A stretch of DNA of 54,494 nt from Bacteroidales bacterium (GCA_024762655.1 JANTHB010000011.1:1-54494), one strand, 5' to 3'; shown: positions 44,092 through 53,956, numbered from the stretch's first letter. Numbers and translations: made by a program. The notes: a model not told the origin generated them from the sequence alone.

Positions 44092-47000
44092 ATGAGTGAA
44101 AAAATTCTAAAAGCTTTAATGCAGCTTTTTGCGATTATTGCCAGACCGGAGAGTAACAGGTCGGATCGCAGAAGTGTCGTGGAATCGTTCCTGAAACGTG
44201 AGCTCAACCAGGAGCTGGTAGATGAATATCTGAGAATATTTGATCATTATTATAAGATCCATCAGGAAAAACAGAAGGTCAAAGAAAAACGGGTACGCCG
44301 TATTTCTTCTTCTTCGGTCAGGGTGTTGAAAATATGCACCGAGATCAATGAAGAGCTGACTCAACAGCAAAAAATCATCGTTCTGTTTCAGTTACTTGAA
44401 TTTGCACGTTCCGACGGAGAGAGCGTAACCGAACAGGAAATGGCCTTTATCAATACGGTGGCCGACACTTTCAATTTCCCGGAAAGTGAATTTGACGAAA
44501 TGGCGGAATTCATTTTGAACCCCATAGAAGCACTGCCCGACTCCCCCAATATCCTTATTGTTTCGGGGAAAGTCAACCAACCCGGCAAAGAGATAAAATA
44601 TATTCATCGTCCCGGAACAAACGGGGAGATCTCCATTTACCACATCAATACCGGCAATGTTTTCCTGATCAAGTATCTCGGGGATAGTGAACTTTACATG
44701 AACAGCCAGCTTCTTCATCAGGACAGAATATATGTCTTTAACACCGGCTCGTCCCTCCGTGACAGAAAAGGAAAACCCGTTTATTACAGTGACGTATTAA
44801 GTCGTTTTCAGGAAGACCGTATCAAAGAGAAACTATATTATCAGGTCCGGAATATAGAGTATCGGTTTAAAGGAGGCAAAATCGGCATCCATAAAATGAG
44901 CTTTGAGGCTGAATCGGGAAAACTCGTCGGGATCATGGGAGCCAGTGGCGCCGGCAAGTCCACCCTGTTAAATGTACTGAACGGAACGAATACTCCAACC
45001 AAAGGGGAAGTCCTGATCAATGGTGTAAACATTCACTCCGAAAAAGAAAAAATTGAAGGTCTGATCGGGTTTGTTTCCCAGGATGACTTACTTATTGAGG
45101 AGCTTACGGTATATCAGAATCTTTACTTCAACGCCAAACTTTGTTTTGGAAACTATACGGAAGAACAGCTCAACGAGGCGGTAAACAATGTATTGAACAG
45201 CCTGGGATTACTGGAGATCAAAGACCTGCTGGTAGGGTCCCCTCTCAACAAAAAGATCAGTGGCGGACAGCGCAAAAGATTAAATATCGCCCTCGAACTG
45301 ATTCGCGAGCCGCCCATCCTGTTTCTGGATGAACCGACTTCCGGCCTCTCTTCCAGGGATTCGGAAAACATCATGGACCTGTTAAAAGAGCTTGCCCTCA
45401 AAGGAAAACTGGTCTTCGTGGTAATCCACCAGCCTTCTTCAGATATCTTTAAGATGTTCGATAACCTGCTCATCCTGGACAATGGAGGTTATCTTATCTT
45501 TAACGGCAATCCGGTAGACTCGCTCACTCATTTTAAGAAAGAGATGCATTATGCCAACTGGAATGAGAGCGAGTGTCATGTTTGCGGGAATGTAAATGTC
45601 GAGCAGGTTTTCAACATCATTGAGACGCAGGTGCTCGATGAATATGGCAAAGTGACGGGGACACGCAAGATATCCCCCAGTGAATGGAATAATATCTTCA
45701 AGAAAAACTTCCCGGATACCGAACCTAAAGAGGTTAAAACAGGAAATATTCCCCCCATCAATTTCAAGATACCCCGGAAAGTAATCCAGTGGATGGTTTT
45801 TACCAAAAGGGACATCCTGTCCAAATTATCCAACACCCAGTACCTGGTGATCAATTTCCTGGAAGCTCCGGTACTTGCTTTCTTCCTGGCTTTTCTTATT
45901 AAGTATTATGACGAAACCGGCACTACGGGCTATACCCTGATCAATAATGACAACCTTCCGGTCTATCTTTTCATGTCGGTTATTATCGCTATTTTCATGG
46001 GGCTTACCGTAAGTGCAGAAGAGATCATCAAAGACCGGAAGATCCTGAAAAGAGAAGCTTTTCTGAACCTGAGCTGGCCCAGCTACCTGTTATCCAAAGT
46101 AGCGGTCCAGTTCGGCATCTCTGCGGTGCAGGCATTCACCTTTGTCCTGGTTGGGAATGCCATCATGGAAATCCATGGGATGTTCTGGCAATACTGGCTG
46201 GTTTTGTTTGCAACATGGGCTTCTTCGAACCTCATGGGTCTGGTCATCTCTGACAGTTTCAAGACGGTCGTTACCATATATATTTTAATACCCTTCCTGG
46301 TAATACCACAGATCGTGCTTAGCGGGGTTCTGGTTAAATACGAGAAACTGAACCCGGCCATTTCTTCCCCTGCCAAAATCCCGTTTTACGGCGAAGTTTT
46401 CTCTGCCCGCTGGGCCTATGAAGCACTGGCCGTTTACCAATATATGGAGAATAAGTACGAAAAACATTTTTATCCACTGGATAAAATGATGAGTATTGCA
46501 GACTTCAAAAAAATCTACTGGTATAACGAGCTAAAATCCAGACTGGACCAGGTAGAAAGAAACTACAACAACCCCGATAAGAAAGAACAAGTGCTGTCGG
46601 ATCTGACGATCCTGACCAACGAAATCGGGAAAGAACTGCAAAAAAATCCCCGGATTCCGTTCCGGGAATATCAGCGGTTGGTGCACCGGGATATCAATCC
46701 GGAATTACTCCGTAAAATCCGGCTTTATCTTGAAACCGTCAAAAATTATTACAAAAAGTACTACAACCTTGCCAGCAACAAAAAGGATCAGATTATTTCC
46801 GATATGGTGAACAAAGACAAAAAGGGATTTATCAAATTAAAAGAACAATACCTAAATGACCGTTTGAAAGAATTTGTAACCAATAAAAACGGGAAAAACC
46901 GATTTGTGATTTACAAGGAACAGGTTATACAAAAAATGGATCCTATTTACCTGGATCCCCCCTACAAATTTGTCAAAGCACAGTTTTATGCTCCACGTAA

Positions 47001-47160
47001 ACAGTTTTTCGGGTCTTTCGTCTCTACTTTCTGGGTAAATATTATCGTAATCTGGGCCATGGCTGTAATTCTGTACCTGATCCTTCAATACCGGCTGTTC
47101 AAACGATTCCTGGATCAGATGGAACACTGGTCCTCCAGACTTTTCCCGGAAGAAGATTAA
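44092..47160 (+). CDS. ABCG-type transporter with N-terminal TerB-like and FHA-like domains
   Basis: A 1022-residue protein. Residues about 1-145 are helical and TerB/DjlA-like (LFQLLEFARSDGESVTEQEMAFI). Residues about 150-235 resemble an FHA-type beta domain (EISIYHINTGNVFLIKYLGDSELYMNSQLL). The ATPase has Walker A GASGAGKST (283-291), signature ISGGQRKRLNIAL (389-401) and Walker B ILFLDEPTSG (409-418). Then come ABC2-type helices (about 580-760: FLEAPVLAFFLAFLIKYY, VYLFMSVIIAIFMGLTVSAEEI). A 200-residue polar, helical insertion (about 785-985) precedes a final helix. The domain order is that of ABCG half-transporters, with a TerB/FHA front end seen in Bacteroidota. The substrate is unknown. 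It converges on the SiaB/SiaC pair across a terminator. Confidence 0.9.
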   Translation: MSEKILKALMQLFAIIARPESNRSDRRSVVESFLKRELNQELVDEYLRIFDHYYKIHQEKQKVKEKRVRRISSSSVRVLKICTEINEELTQQQKIIVLFQLLEFARSDGESVTEQEMAFINTVADTFNFPESEFDEMAEFILNPIEALPDSPNILIVSGKVNQPGKEIKYIHRPGTNGEISIYHINTGNVFLIKYLGDSELYMNSQLLHQDRIYVFNTGSSLRDRKGKPVYYSDVLSRFQEDRIKEKLYYQVRNIEYRFKGGKIGIHKMSFEAESGKLVGIMGASGAGKSTLLNVLNGTNTPTKGEVLINGVNIHSEKEKIEGLIGFVSQDDLLIEELTVYQNLYFNAKLCFGNYTEEQLNEAVNNVLNSLGLLEIKDLLVGSPLNKKISGGQRKRLNIALELIREPPILFLDEPTSGLSSRDSENIMDLLKELALKGKLVFVVIHQPSSDIFKMFDNLLILDNGGYLIFNGNPVDSLTHFKKEMHYANWNESECHVCGNVNVEQVFNIIETQVLDEYGKVTGTRKISPSEWNNIFKKNFPDTEPKEVKTGNIPPINFKIPRKVIQWMVFTKRDILSKLSNTQYLVINFLEAPVLAFFLAFLIKYYDETGTTGYTLINNDNLPVYLFMSVIIAIFMGLTVSAEEIIKDRKILKREAFLNLSWPSYLLSKVAVQFGISAVQAFTFVLVGNAIMEIHGMFWQYWLVLFATWASSNLMGLVISDSFKTVVTIYILIPFLVIPQIVLSGVLVKYEKLNPAISSPAKIPFYGEVFSARWAYEALAVYQYMENKYEKHFYPLDKMMSIADFKKIYWYNELKSRLDQVERNYNNPDKKEQVLSDLTILTNEIGKELQKNPRIPFREYQRLVHRDINPELLRKIRLYLETVKNYYKKYYNLASNKKDQIISDMVNKDKKGFIKLKEQYLNDRLKEFVTNKNGKNRFVIYKEQVIQKMDPIYLDPPYKFVKAQFYAPRKQFFGSFVSTFWVNIIVIWAMAVILYLILQYRLFKRFLDQMEHWSSRLFPEED

Positions 47161-47183
47161 GTTACGGATTCATCCCCCCACAA

Positions 47184-47214
47184 AAAAAGGTTGCACATAA
47201 AAGGCAACCTTTTT
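47184..47214. terminator. Rho-independent terminator between the ABCG-type and SiaC-like genes
   Basis: AAAAAGGTTGC pairs with GCAACCTTTTT (11-bp stem, 9-base loop), flanked by A-rich and T-rich runs (TTTTTATCTTTTT on the plus strand). It lies 23 bases after the ABC gene's stop and 26 bases before the minus-strand gene's stop, so it may serve both strands. Confidence 0.85.
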
Positions 47215-47239
47215 ATCTTTTTATCATGGAAGCGATACG

Positions 47240-47620
47240 CTACTCAACAATCTCAATCATCTTGAATGGGATTCTTATAATGGATTCATAATCTTCTCCT
47301 GCCTCGAGCATATCCTCATCATCCTCCTCATAATACCAGTTTATTTCCACATCGTTTTTGGCTTTATGAATAGCCTCCAGTTTCTTAAAAACATCCAGGA
47401 TACACTTGGATGAACTGGTATTAAAATATTCCAGTTGAATATTCACCGTGGTTTTGGGTTTCGGATTCTTTTTATATTCTTCAAGCCAATCCACAAGAGG
47501 TTTGTAAAATTCTACCGAGTTTTCAGGAATTGACCTTCCTTTTATCTCAATAACTCCTTTTTCGGCATCAAAGCGAACCGTCGGAGTTTTTGGCGTCCCT
47601 TCAATGATCAATGGTTCCAT
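47240..47620 (-). CDS. SiaC-family (DUF1987) regulatory phosphoprotein
   Basis: A 126-residue protein matching DUF1987/SiaC: TPKTPTVRFDAEKGVIEIKGRSIPENSVEFYKPLVDWLEEY, then IQLEYFNTSSSKCILDVFKKLEAI. In Pseudomonas, SiaC is phosphorylated on a Thr in the YFNTSS loop and, when unphosphorylated, binds a diguanylate cyclase. The same YFNTSSSK loop is present here. It lies 11 bases downstream of the SiaB-like kinase gene. The partner in this organism (diguanylate cyclase or other) is not visible in the window. Confidence 0.9.
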   Translation of the reverse strand: MEPLIIEGTPKTPTVRFDAEKGVIEIKGRSIPENSVEFYKPLVDWLEEYKKNPKPKTTVNIQLEYFNTSSSKCILDVFKKLEAIHKAKNDVEINWYYEEDDEDMLEAGEDYESIIRIPFKMIEIVE

Positions 47621-47631
47621 AAGCTGAATAT

Positions 47632-48204
47632 TTAACTGTTTTTTTTATCTTTGATTTCATCAACAAATACATCCAGATTGTAAAAAGAATATTCGTCATC
47701 AAACGGCACAAAAGTATATTTCAGTTTGTTGCCGGTTTTGCGCGCAATATCAACCAGTCCGAGTCCTCCTCCCCCCTTTTCTGATAATTTCTGATGATTA
47801 AGAATAAACTTATACATCTCTTTCAACTCTTCCCTGGTACTGGAATTTATCTTGTCAATTTTCTCTTTCAAATAGGCGATCCTGTCATTTCTGATAAAGT
47901 TTCCCGTAGAGATCCGGTACTGATTCCCTTCTTTAGTAACTACCAAAATACCGAACCTTGATTCAAAATCGTCCCTGTACTCATCCGGCAGATCATCAAT
48001 ATGGTGAAATAAGTTCTGTAAGCTTTCAACCAATACATTATATACTTTCTTACGGACTTTTGAAGGTTCATTAAAATCCTTTAACTTAGACTCTATCGTA
48101 TCAAGGACATTATTTATAAGCTCTGTATTGATACTCCCCTTATAGGCCAAAAGGACATTTCCGTTAATCAGGTCAGCATAATAATCTTCAATGCTAAAAT
48201 TCAT
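47632..48204 (-). CDS. SiaB-family protein kinase (DUF6272)
   Basis: A 190-residue GHKL-like kinase. The N-box-like NVLVESLQNLFHHID (residues about 56-70) and the G-box EKGGGGLGLVDIARKTG (142-158) fit the SiaB family, which phosphorylates SiaC in a partner-switching pathway controlling aggregation and c-di-GMP signalling. It directly precedes the SiaC-like gene, as in Pseudomonas siaBC. The upstream membrane receptor phosphatase SiaA is not in this window. Confidence 0.86.
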   Translation of the reverse strand: MNFSIEDYYADLINGNVLLAYKGSINTELINNVLDTIESKLKDFNEPSKVRKKVYNVLVESLQNLFHHIDDLPDEYRDDFESRFGILVVTKEGNQYRISTGNFIRNDRIAYLKEKIDKINSSTREELKEMYKFILNHQKLSEKGGGGLGLVDIARKTGNKLKYTFVPFDDEYSFYNLDVFVDEIKDKKNS

Positions 48205-48249
48205 TCGAAATGTGAATTAATTAATCCTTTAGCCAAATAATTGATGTAA

Positions 48250-48277
48250 CAAATATAAAAAAATCTATTAAAACAAA
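48250..48277 (-). promoter_or_regulatory. Promoter for the SiaB/SiaC operon
   Basis: On the minus strand TATATTTG (48250-48257) fits TAnnTTTG exactly, with TTTG (48274-48277) 16 bases upstream. The spacing is slightly shorter than the usual 17-23. The start codon is 46 bases downstream of the minus-7 box. Confidence 0.5.
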
Positions 48278-48341
48278 CCTTTTCTTCCTGTAAAAACTAT
48301 ACAATTCCTGTATTTTCTTCTCTCACAATAAGCCTCTTGGT

Positions 48342-49535
48342 TTATTGTTTTTTACGATTTCCGGACATCACGTGAGGGGTGTAATTTTCTCTGACCGCGA
48401 ATTTTTTTAGAAAGACTTTAAGTCCTCCGTGATTTAACTCATACCGGGTTGAGGGTCTTAGCCCGATCCATTTAAAGGCCTGGTTGTTACTGCTGAGTAT
48501 CCATGCGTCATAACCGGAGAAGGTGTTTTTAAGCACATGCCCGATGGAGCGATAAATATTTTCCAGATCGCGGGGTCTCATACGTTTTCCAAACGGGGGG
48601 TCTGTAATAATAATTCCCGGTTTCCCTGCGGGCCTTGTCAGTTCCTGAAAGGGTATGATCTTGAGTTTCACCATATCTTCCAACCCGGCATGGGTCACAT
48701 TCAGTCGTGCCAGACGAATGGCTACCGCCGAACGGTCACAGCCCAGGATCAGGGAACGGGGATGCGGTCGTCCACCGGTATACATATTTTTTATCACCTG
48801 ATAGAGCGTAGCATCGTAGTCTTTCCATTTGATAAAAGCATATTTATTACGCATAAATCCGGGAGGAATATCCATCGCAAACATAGCTGCCTCGATAGGC
48901 AACGTTCCGGAACCACACATCGGATCAATAAAAGGCACATCTCCCTGCCAGCCGCTCAACAGGATCATTCCGGCAGCCAGCACTTCATTCAGGCTGGCCT
49001 GTCCGTGGCGGACCCGGTATCCTCTTTTATGCAGCGAATCTCCGGAACTATCCATAGACAACACGCATTTCTTTCCGGAGATCTGAATGTTCAGGCGTAT
49101 GTCCGGAGAATCCTTGTCCACCCCGGGACGGCTCCCTGTCTTATCCCGGAAATGATCGACTACGGCATCCTTAACCCGTTGCTCGATAAAATGAGAATGC
49201 TTAAAATAAGGAGAGTGTATCACGGCATCCACGACAAACTTCTGATGATTGCTGAAAATAGTTTCCCAGGGAAGATCATACAGGAAGCGGTACAATATCT
49301 TATCGTCGGTAGCCTGAAACTCCGCGACAACCCGCAATATGCGCAACGCCGTTCGCAGGTGATAGTTGGCGGCATACAGCAGTTTCTTGTTTCCCCGGAA
49401 AGTCACCGCCCGGCTTTTTTCTCTTATCTCCGTCCCGCCCAGTCTCATCACTTCTTCCGCCAATACCCCCTCCAATCCCTGAAAGGTGGTGGCCACCATA
49501 GGGAACTGCTTTTCTTCCGGAGAATATACCGTCAT
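48342..49535 (-). CDS. THUMP-domain rRNA methyltransferase (RlmL/TrmN-like)
   Basis: A 397-residue protein. The N-terminal THUMP/ferredoxin-like part (about residues 45-160: TFRGNKKLLYAANYHLRTALRILRVVAEF) leads to a class I N2-guanine methyltransferase: motif I FIDPMCGSGTLPIEAA, an LILGCDRS acidic loop, and motif IV IIITDPPFGKRM, the D-P-P-F catalytic motif. This matches the m2G methyltransferase half of RlmL, which is commonly stand-alone in Bacteroidota. The likely target is 23S rRNA (m2G2445), but TrmN-like tRNA activity is not excluded. It starts 8 bases after the kinase gene and so ends a pnuC-kinase-methyltransferase operon. Confidence 0.9.
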   Translation of the reverse strand: MTVYSPEEKQFPMVATTFQGLEGVLAEEVMRLGGTEIREKSRAVTFRGNKKLLYAANYHLRTALRILRVVAEFQATDDKILYRFLYDLPWETIFSNHQKFVVDAVIHSPYFKHSHFIEQRVKDAVVDHFRDKTGSRPGVDKDSPDIRLNIQISGKKCVLSMDSSGDSLHKRGYRVRHGQASLNEVLAAGMILLSGWQGDVPFIDPMCGSGTLPIEAAMFAMDIPPGFMRNKYAFIKWKDYDATLYQVIKNMYTGGRPHPRSLILGCDRSAVAIRLARLNVTHAGLEDMVKLKIIPFQELTRPAGKPGIIITDPPFGKRMRPRDLENIYRSIGHVLKNTFSGYDAWILSSNNQAFKWIGLRPSTRYELNHGGLKVFLKKFAVRENYTPHVMSGNRKKQ

Positions 49536-49543
49536 TTTCCTTT

Positions 49544-50083
49544 TTATTTATCGTTTTTTATAACCTCTTCTACAAATAGCTTCGCATTGCGTAACCGCAC
49601 TTCACCCTCTCCTTCTACAATACGATACGGAAAACCTAGCTTGTGCAGTTCCTTTTCATAAATGAAAAACAACTCCTCTCTTTTCTGGCCCGGATTTTCA
49701 CGAACAGGATCATATTTCCAGGGAATATCCGGACGACAGAGCAAATATAAATCTATTTTTCTTTTTTCTATGGCTTCCTGCAACCAGCCGGGAACATTTT
49801 TATACCTTACCTGAAACCAGATTTTCAGAATGATCAGGTCCGTATCAAAAAACACTACCGGCACGTCTCCCCCCGTCATCCGGTCTGTCTGTTTTATCTG
49901 ATAACGGGCAATACGAACCACATCTTCAAAATCGTACGGTCTGTCCAGATGCTCAACGTAATTACGGGCATACTCCGGGACCCAACGCCCTCCGAAATAC
50001 CCGGCCAGTTGTCCGGCCAGCGTAGTCTTCCCGGTCGACTCAGGACCGGTCAACACAATGATATACGGTCTATCCCTCTTCAT
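49544..50083 (-). CDS. NadR-like ribosylnicotinamide kinase
   Basis: A 179-residue P-loop protein. Walker A GPESTGKTTLAGQL is near the start; VPEYARNYVEHLDRPYDFEDVVRIARYQ is typical of the NadR kinase domain (E-Y-A-R substrate loop), and FFDTDLIILKIW and YDPVRENPGQK complete the match. It lacks the nucleotidyltransferase half of full NadR. The gene's first 14 bases overlap the end of pnuC. Together they would import nicotinamide riboside and trap it as nicotinamide mononucleotide. Confidence 0.88.
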   Translation of the reverse strand: MKRDRPYIIVLTGPESTGKTTLAGQLAGYFGGRWVPEYARNYVEHLDRPYDFEDVVRIARYQIKQTDRMTGGDVPVVFFDTDLIILKIWFQVRYKNVPGWLQEAIEKRKIDLYLLCRPDIPWKYDPVRENPGQKREELFFIYEKELHKLGFPYRIVEGEGEVRLRNAKLFVEEVIKNDK

Positions 50084-50735
50084 TCCACATTTTGGGTTCT
50101 TCCGCAGGGATGCTTCCGGTATTCAGTCCCTGTCTCCATTGCAGATATCCTATTACCGCCATGGTTGTGTAAACCACAAACAACCCTGCTGTAAGATACA
50201 ATCCCTTATAAACATACAATCCCATGGATACGGCATCCACCACGATCCACACCAGCCATTGTTCCAGGATCTTCCGGGCCAGCATCCAGGTAGCCACAAT
50301 ACTTGCTGCCGTGGTAAAAGCATCCCAGTAAACCAACTGGGAAGAGGGGATGTCCAACCAATGCGGAACATGCTTGAGCGTCCACACCAGTATCCAGTAA
50401 ATAACAAATGTCACGAAGAGCAATATGCCGGTCATCCTCTTATTCACAGTAGTCACGGGGAGCGTATCCTTCTCCCCTTTCTTTCCGCCGTACAGCCAGT
50501 TATACCATCCGTAGATACTTATCACCAGATAATATACCTGCAGCCCCATATCTGCATACAGCCGTGAATGGTAAAATACATATATATAAAATGCGGAGGT
50601 GAGAATTCCGAAAGGCCACAGCCATATCTTTTGCCGGATACTGAACCAGAGATAAACCAAGGCAAACAACACCCCCGACAACTCTATGATCAGCGCACCG
50701 TGCCGGAAAAACCAGTTAAAAAGGATTTCAACCAT
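50070..50735 (-). CDS. pnuC: Nicotinamide riboside transporter
   Basis: A 221-residue inner-membrane protein with seven hydrophobic segments. PnuC hallmarks are WLWPFGILTSAFYIYVFYHSRLYADMGLQVYYLVISIYGWYNWLYGG (residues about 37-84; read in parts) and the C-terminal WIVVDAVSMGLYVYKGLYLTAGLFVVYTTMAVIGYLQWRQ. The kinase partner supports nicotinamide riboside rather than thiamine as substrate. It is the first gene of the operon. The short leader shows no recognisable riboswitch. Confidence 0.92.
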   Translation of the reverse strand: MVEILFNWFFRHGALIIELSGVLFALVYLWFSIRQKIWLWPFGILTSAFYIYVFYHSRLYADMGLQVYYLVISIYGWYNWLYGGKKGEKDTLPVTTVNKRMTGILLFVTFVIYWILVWTLKHVPHWLDIPSSQLVYWDAFTTAASIVATWMLARKILEQWLVWIVVDAVSMGLYVYKGLYLTAGLFVVYTTMAVIGYLQWRQGLNTGSIPAEEPKMWNEEG

Positions 50736-50801
50736 ATATATACACTTCCGGAATAGGTTTCACAGAGACCGGGCTTATCTTCCGTTCAGGATCCGTTTTG
50801 A

Positions 50802-52409
50802 TCAGTGTCCTTCCAATAATCGTTGATAAATCTGGTCGTCATTGATCAAATCAACAGCTTTCAGAAAATCGGGCGATTCTTCATTGACAATTCTGAAATA
50901 AGCAGTGGAATTCCATAAATCCCTGGCTATCAAAGCACGTACAAGAAGACGCAGTTTTGGTTCGGATTGTTTGAAAGAGGCTTCCTCTGTTTTGATATTT
51001 TTCTCTTCCCCGGCTTTTTTCAGATCCCGCATCATCGTCTCCGGCAACCTGAATTTTTTAATATAATCGTTTACGGTGGGGTATTTCCCCAACATCTGTT
51101 TTCTATGGGCATCCTCCCAACCCAGCACAAAGTTGGTCACGATACCCTGCCCTACCATTTGACGCAGATACGGAGTATTGGCAGAGGTGTCGGCCGGCAC
51201 AAAGAAGTCAGGCATAATCCCGCCACCCCCATAGACCAAACGATGATCCTTCAGGGTATAATAGCGCAATGAGTCCGGGAAGTGAATACTGTCGGCAGAC
51301 AGCAGTTCTCCATGCATGTACCGGTTATTCAGTTCTTTCATATAACTGTCATAGCCGTTTTTATACGATTTTTGAATCAGTCTGCCCGAAGGCGTATAAT
51401 ACCTGGCGATGGTTAATCTGACCACACTGTAGTCGGGCAGATAAAAAGGTTTCTGTACCAGGCCTTTCCCAAAAGTCCGGCGACCTACGATAAGCCCTCT
51501 GTCCCAGTCTTGTATGGCACCCGTAAAGATCTCACTGGCCGAAGCGGAACCTTCATTTACCAGAACCGCCAGTCGCACATTCTTAAGCCGTCCCCGCTCA
51601 GTGGTATAAAACTCCTGACGTTTCAGGTGTTCTCCCTGCATATAAACGATCATGCGGCCATCCGGCATAAACTCATCCACCAGGTCGGTGGCTGCGGTCA
51701 TAATACCACCGCCATTGTCGCGCAAATCAAGGATAAGGCCTTTCATCCTGTCAAGAGGCAGTTCATCCAGCGCTTTATGAAACTCGTCCAGGGTCTTTAC
51801 GGAGAAACGGCTTATCTTAATATATCCGGTCTTGTCATCGACCATGTAAGACGCATCCAGACTGTAAATGGGGATTTTATCCCGGGTAATGGTAAAATGC
51901 AATGGCCCTGCAACATGATGTCTTACAACATCCACTTCCACCTTCGTACCTTTGGGCCCCAGAAGTTTCTTCCGCACCATGTTGGTTGTGATGCCGATGC
52001 CCGCTACTTTTTCCCCATCGATACCCACAATCCTGTCACCAGCGCTGATCCCCACTTTTTCCGAAGGTCCTCCGCTGATCGGTGAAATTACAATGATCGT
52101 ATCATTCAGGACATTAAAATAGATGCCGACCCCCTCAAAGTCCCCCAACAGAGGCTCATTCATTTCCTTTACTTCGTCTTTGGAGATATAAACAGAATGC
52201 GGATCCAGCTCCCGCAGCAACTGCCGGATAGCATCTTCCACCAGTTTGTCTTCATTCACCGTATCCACATAATATCCGGAGATCAGATTTAACAGTTTAC
52301 TGAGCTTAAAAGCCTGCTCATTAAACATTTCCGTCTGACTGTACAGGGCAGGTAAAAACGCCGTCTGAACCGTGATCGAGAAAAGAAGTATATAAAATAT
52401 TTTTTTCAT
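50802..52409 (-). CDS. C-terminal processing (S41) peptidase
   Basis: A 535-residue exported protease. The start at 52409 begins a signal peptide (MKKIFYILLFSITVQTAFLPALYSQ); nine extra residues from 52436 are unlikely. The order is: a helical N-terminus (LRELDPHSVYIS), a PDZ domain (GPSEKVGISAGDRIVGIDGEKVAG), and the S41 catalytic core (ILDLRDNGGGIM, and NEGSASASEIFTGAIQDWDRGLIVGRRTFGKG with the Ser/Lys dyad). A C-terminal extension of about 190 residues (PDFFVPADTS...FRLPETMMRDLKKAGEE) is typical of Bacteroidota Ctp proteases. It acts in the periplasm, probably on misfolded or tagged proteins. It lies 17 bases after guaA. Confidence 0.92.
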   Translation of the reverse strand: MKKIFYILLFSITVQTAFLPALYSQTEMFNEQAFKLSKLLNLISGYYVDTVNEDKLVEDAIRQLLRELDPHSVYISKDEVKEMNEPLLGDFEGVGIYFNVLNDTIIVISPISGGPSEKVGISAGDRIVGIDGEKVAGIGITTNMVRKKLLGPKGTKVEVDVVRHHVAGPLHFTITRDKIPIYSLDASYMVDDKTGYIKISRFSVKTLDEFHKALDELPLDRMKGLILDLRDNGGGIMTAATDLVDEFMPDGRMIVYMQGEHLKRQEFYTTERGRLKNVRLAVLVNEGSASASEIFTGAIQDWDRGLIVGRRTFGKGLVQKPFYLPDYSVVRLTIARYYTPSGRLIQKSYKNGYDSYMKELNNRYMHGELLSADSIHFPDSLRYYTLKDHRLVYGGGGIMPDFFVPADTSANTPYLRQMVGQGIVTNFVLGWEDAHRKQMLGKYPTVNDYIKKFRLPETMMRDLKKAGEEKNIKTEEASFKQSEPKLRLLVRALIARDLWNSTAYFRIVNEESPDFLKAVDLINDDQIYQRLLEGH

Positions 52410-52426
52410 AGCATTAAAGATAAGGG

Positions 52427-53956
52427 TTATTCCCATTCGATGGTAGCGGGTGGTTTTGAACTGATATCGTACACTACCCTGTTTATTCCTTTCACCTTAT
52501 TGATAATATCCGATGATGCGCGGGCCAGAAAATCATAAGGCAGATGCGACCAGTCGGCGGTCATTCCGTCGGTTGAATTAACGGCCCTCAGCACCACAAC
52601 ATGTTCATAGGTCCGTTCATCGCCCATTACGCCGACCGATTGGACGGGCAACAAAATAACTGCGGCTTGCCAAACCTTATCATACAGATTTTCGCGTTTC
52701 AAGCTGCGGATAAAGATATCGTCTGCTTCCTGCAGGATACGTACTTTGTCGCGTGTGATGTCTCCCAGGATGCGGATGGCCAGTCCCGGTCCCGGAAAAG
52801 GGTGCCGCCGAATCAGATGTTCCGCCATTGCCAGAGCACGTCCTACTCTCCTGACTTCATCTTTGAATAGCAACCGCAACGGTTCTATCACCCTCAGATG
52901 CATTCTTTCCGGGAGGCCTCCCACATTGTGATGGGATTTTATGGTTGCCGAGGGGCCATTCACGGATACCGATTCTATCACATCCGGATAGATCGTGCCT
53001 TGTGCCAGCCACTTCACCTCTCTGATTTTCCGGGCTTCTTCATCAAACACTTCAATAAATGCCCGGCCGATAATTTTTCTTTTTTTCTCGGGGTCGCTTA
53101 CGCCGGCCAGGGCATCCAGGAAACGGTCCGAAGCATCCACCCCAATGACATTCAGTCCCATGTGACGGTATGAATCCAGCACCTGGGTAAACTCATTTTT
53201 GCGCAACAGACCGTTATTAACGAAGATACAGGTCAGGTTTGTTCCAATGGCTCTGTGCAGAAGGACCGCTGCCACACTGGAATCGACACCTCCCGATAAA
53301 CCAAGCACCACCTTGTCGTTTCCTATCTTCTCCTTCAGATCCCGGACGGTCGTTTCGATAAAGGAATCCGGAGTCCAGTTCCGCGAGACATCGCACACCT
53401 TTACCACAAAGTTTTCCAGTATTTTCTGCCCCTGAACGGTATGGTATACCTCGGGATGAAACTGTATCCCGTAGGTGTCTTCCCCTTCAATATGATAGGC
53501 ACCGACCTTAACATCCCCGGTGCTCCCGATAATACGATAATGATCCGGTATGCGGGCAATGGTGTCTCCATGAGACATCCACACTTGTGTATCCGGTTCA
53601 ATCCCCTGAAAAAGAGGACTGTTCTCATCAATATATTTCAGATTTGCACGGCCATATTCACGGCTGTCCGAGGGAAGCACTTCGCCTCCGTAATAATGTG
53701 CCAGATATTGGGCCCCGTAACAGATACCCAGCAGCGGAATCTTTCCTTTTATCCCGGAAAGATCAGGGATGGGGGCCTCCGCGTCCCTGACAGAATAAGG
53801 ACTGCCCGAAAGGATCACCCCTTTCACCGAAGTATCGGGTGCCGGGAAATGATTAAACGGATGAATCTCACAATACACATTTAACTCCCTGATTTTCCTG
53901 GCAATCAACTGTGTATATTGCGATCCGAAATCAAGTATCAAAATTTTGTCTGTCAT
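52427..53956 (-). CDS. guaA: GMP synthase (glutamine-hydrolysing)
   Basis: A 509-residue enzyme: XMP plus glutamine and ATP to GMP. The start at 53956 ([22 protein letters not shown]) matches the family N-terminus; the frame continues upstream to 54052 with unrelated residues. The glutaminase domain has catalytic Cys79 in LLGICYGAQ. The ATP-pyrophosphatase P-loop is [16 protein letters not shown], and the C-terminal dimerisation domain ends in the near-universal IEWE. No guanine riboswitch-like element was seen upstream. The Ctp protease follows at 17 bases, and the two may be co-transcribed. Confidence 0.96.
   Translation of the reverse strand: MTDKILILDFGSQYTQLIARKIRELNVYCEIHPFNHFPAPDTSVKGVILSGSPYSVRDAEAPIPDLSGIKGKIPLLGICYGAQYLAHYYGGEVLPSDSREYGRANLKYIDENSPLFQGIEPDTQVWMSHGDTIARIPDHYRIIGSTGDVKVGAYHIEGEDTYGIQFHPEVYHTVQGQKILENFVVKVCDVSRNWTPDSFIETTVRDLKEKIGNDKVVLGLSGGVDSSVAAVLLHRAIGTNLTCIFVNNGLLRKNEFTQVLDSYRHMGLNVIGVDASDRFLDALAGVSDPEKKRKIIGRAFIEVFDEEARKIREVKWLAQGTIYPDVIESVSVNGPSATIKSHHNVGGLPERMHLRVIEPLRLLFKDEVRRVGRALAMAEHLIRRHPFPGPGLAIRILGDITRDKVRILQEADDIFIRSLKRENLYDKVWQAAVILLPVQSVGVMGDERTYEHVVVLRAVNSTDGMTADWSHLPYDFLARASSDIINKVKGINRVVYDISSKPPATIEWE

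Noticed and set aside
48537-49661. Plus-strand open frame of 374 codons
   Set aside because: It is antisense to the THUMP methyltransferase and shows no domain; it is a shadow frame.
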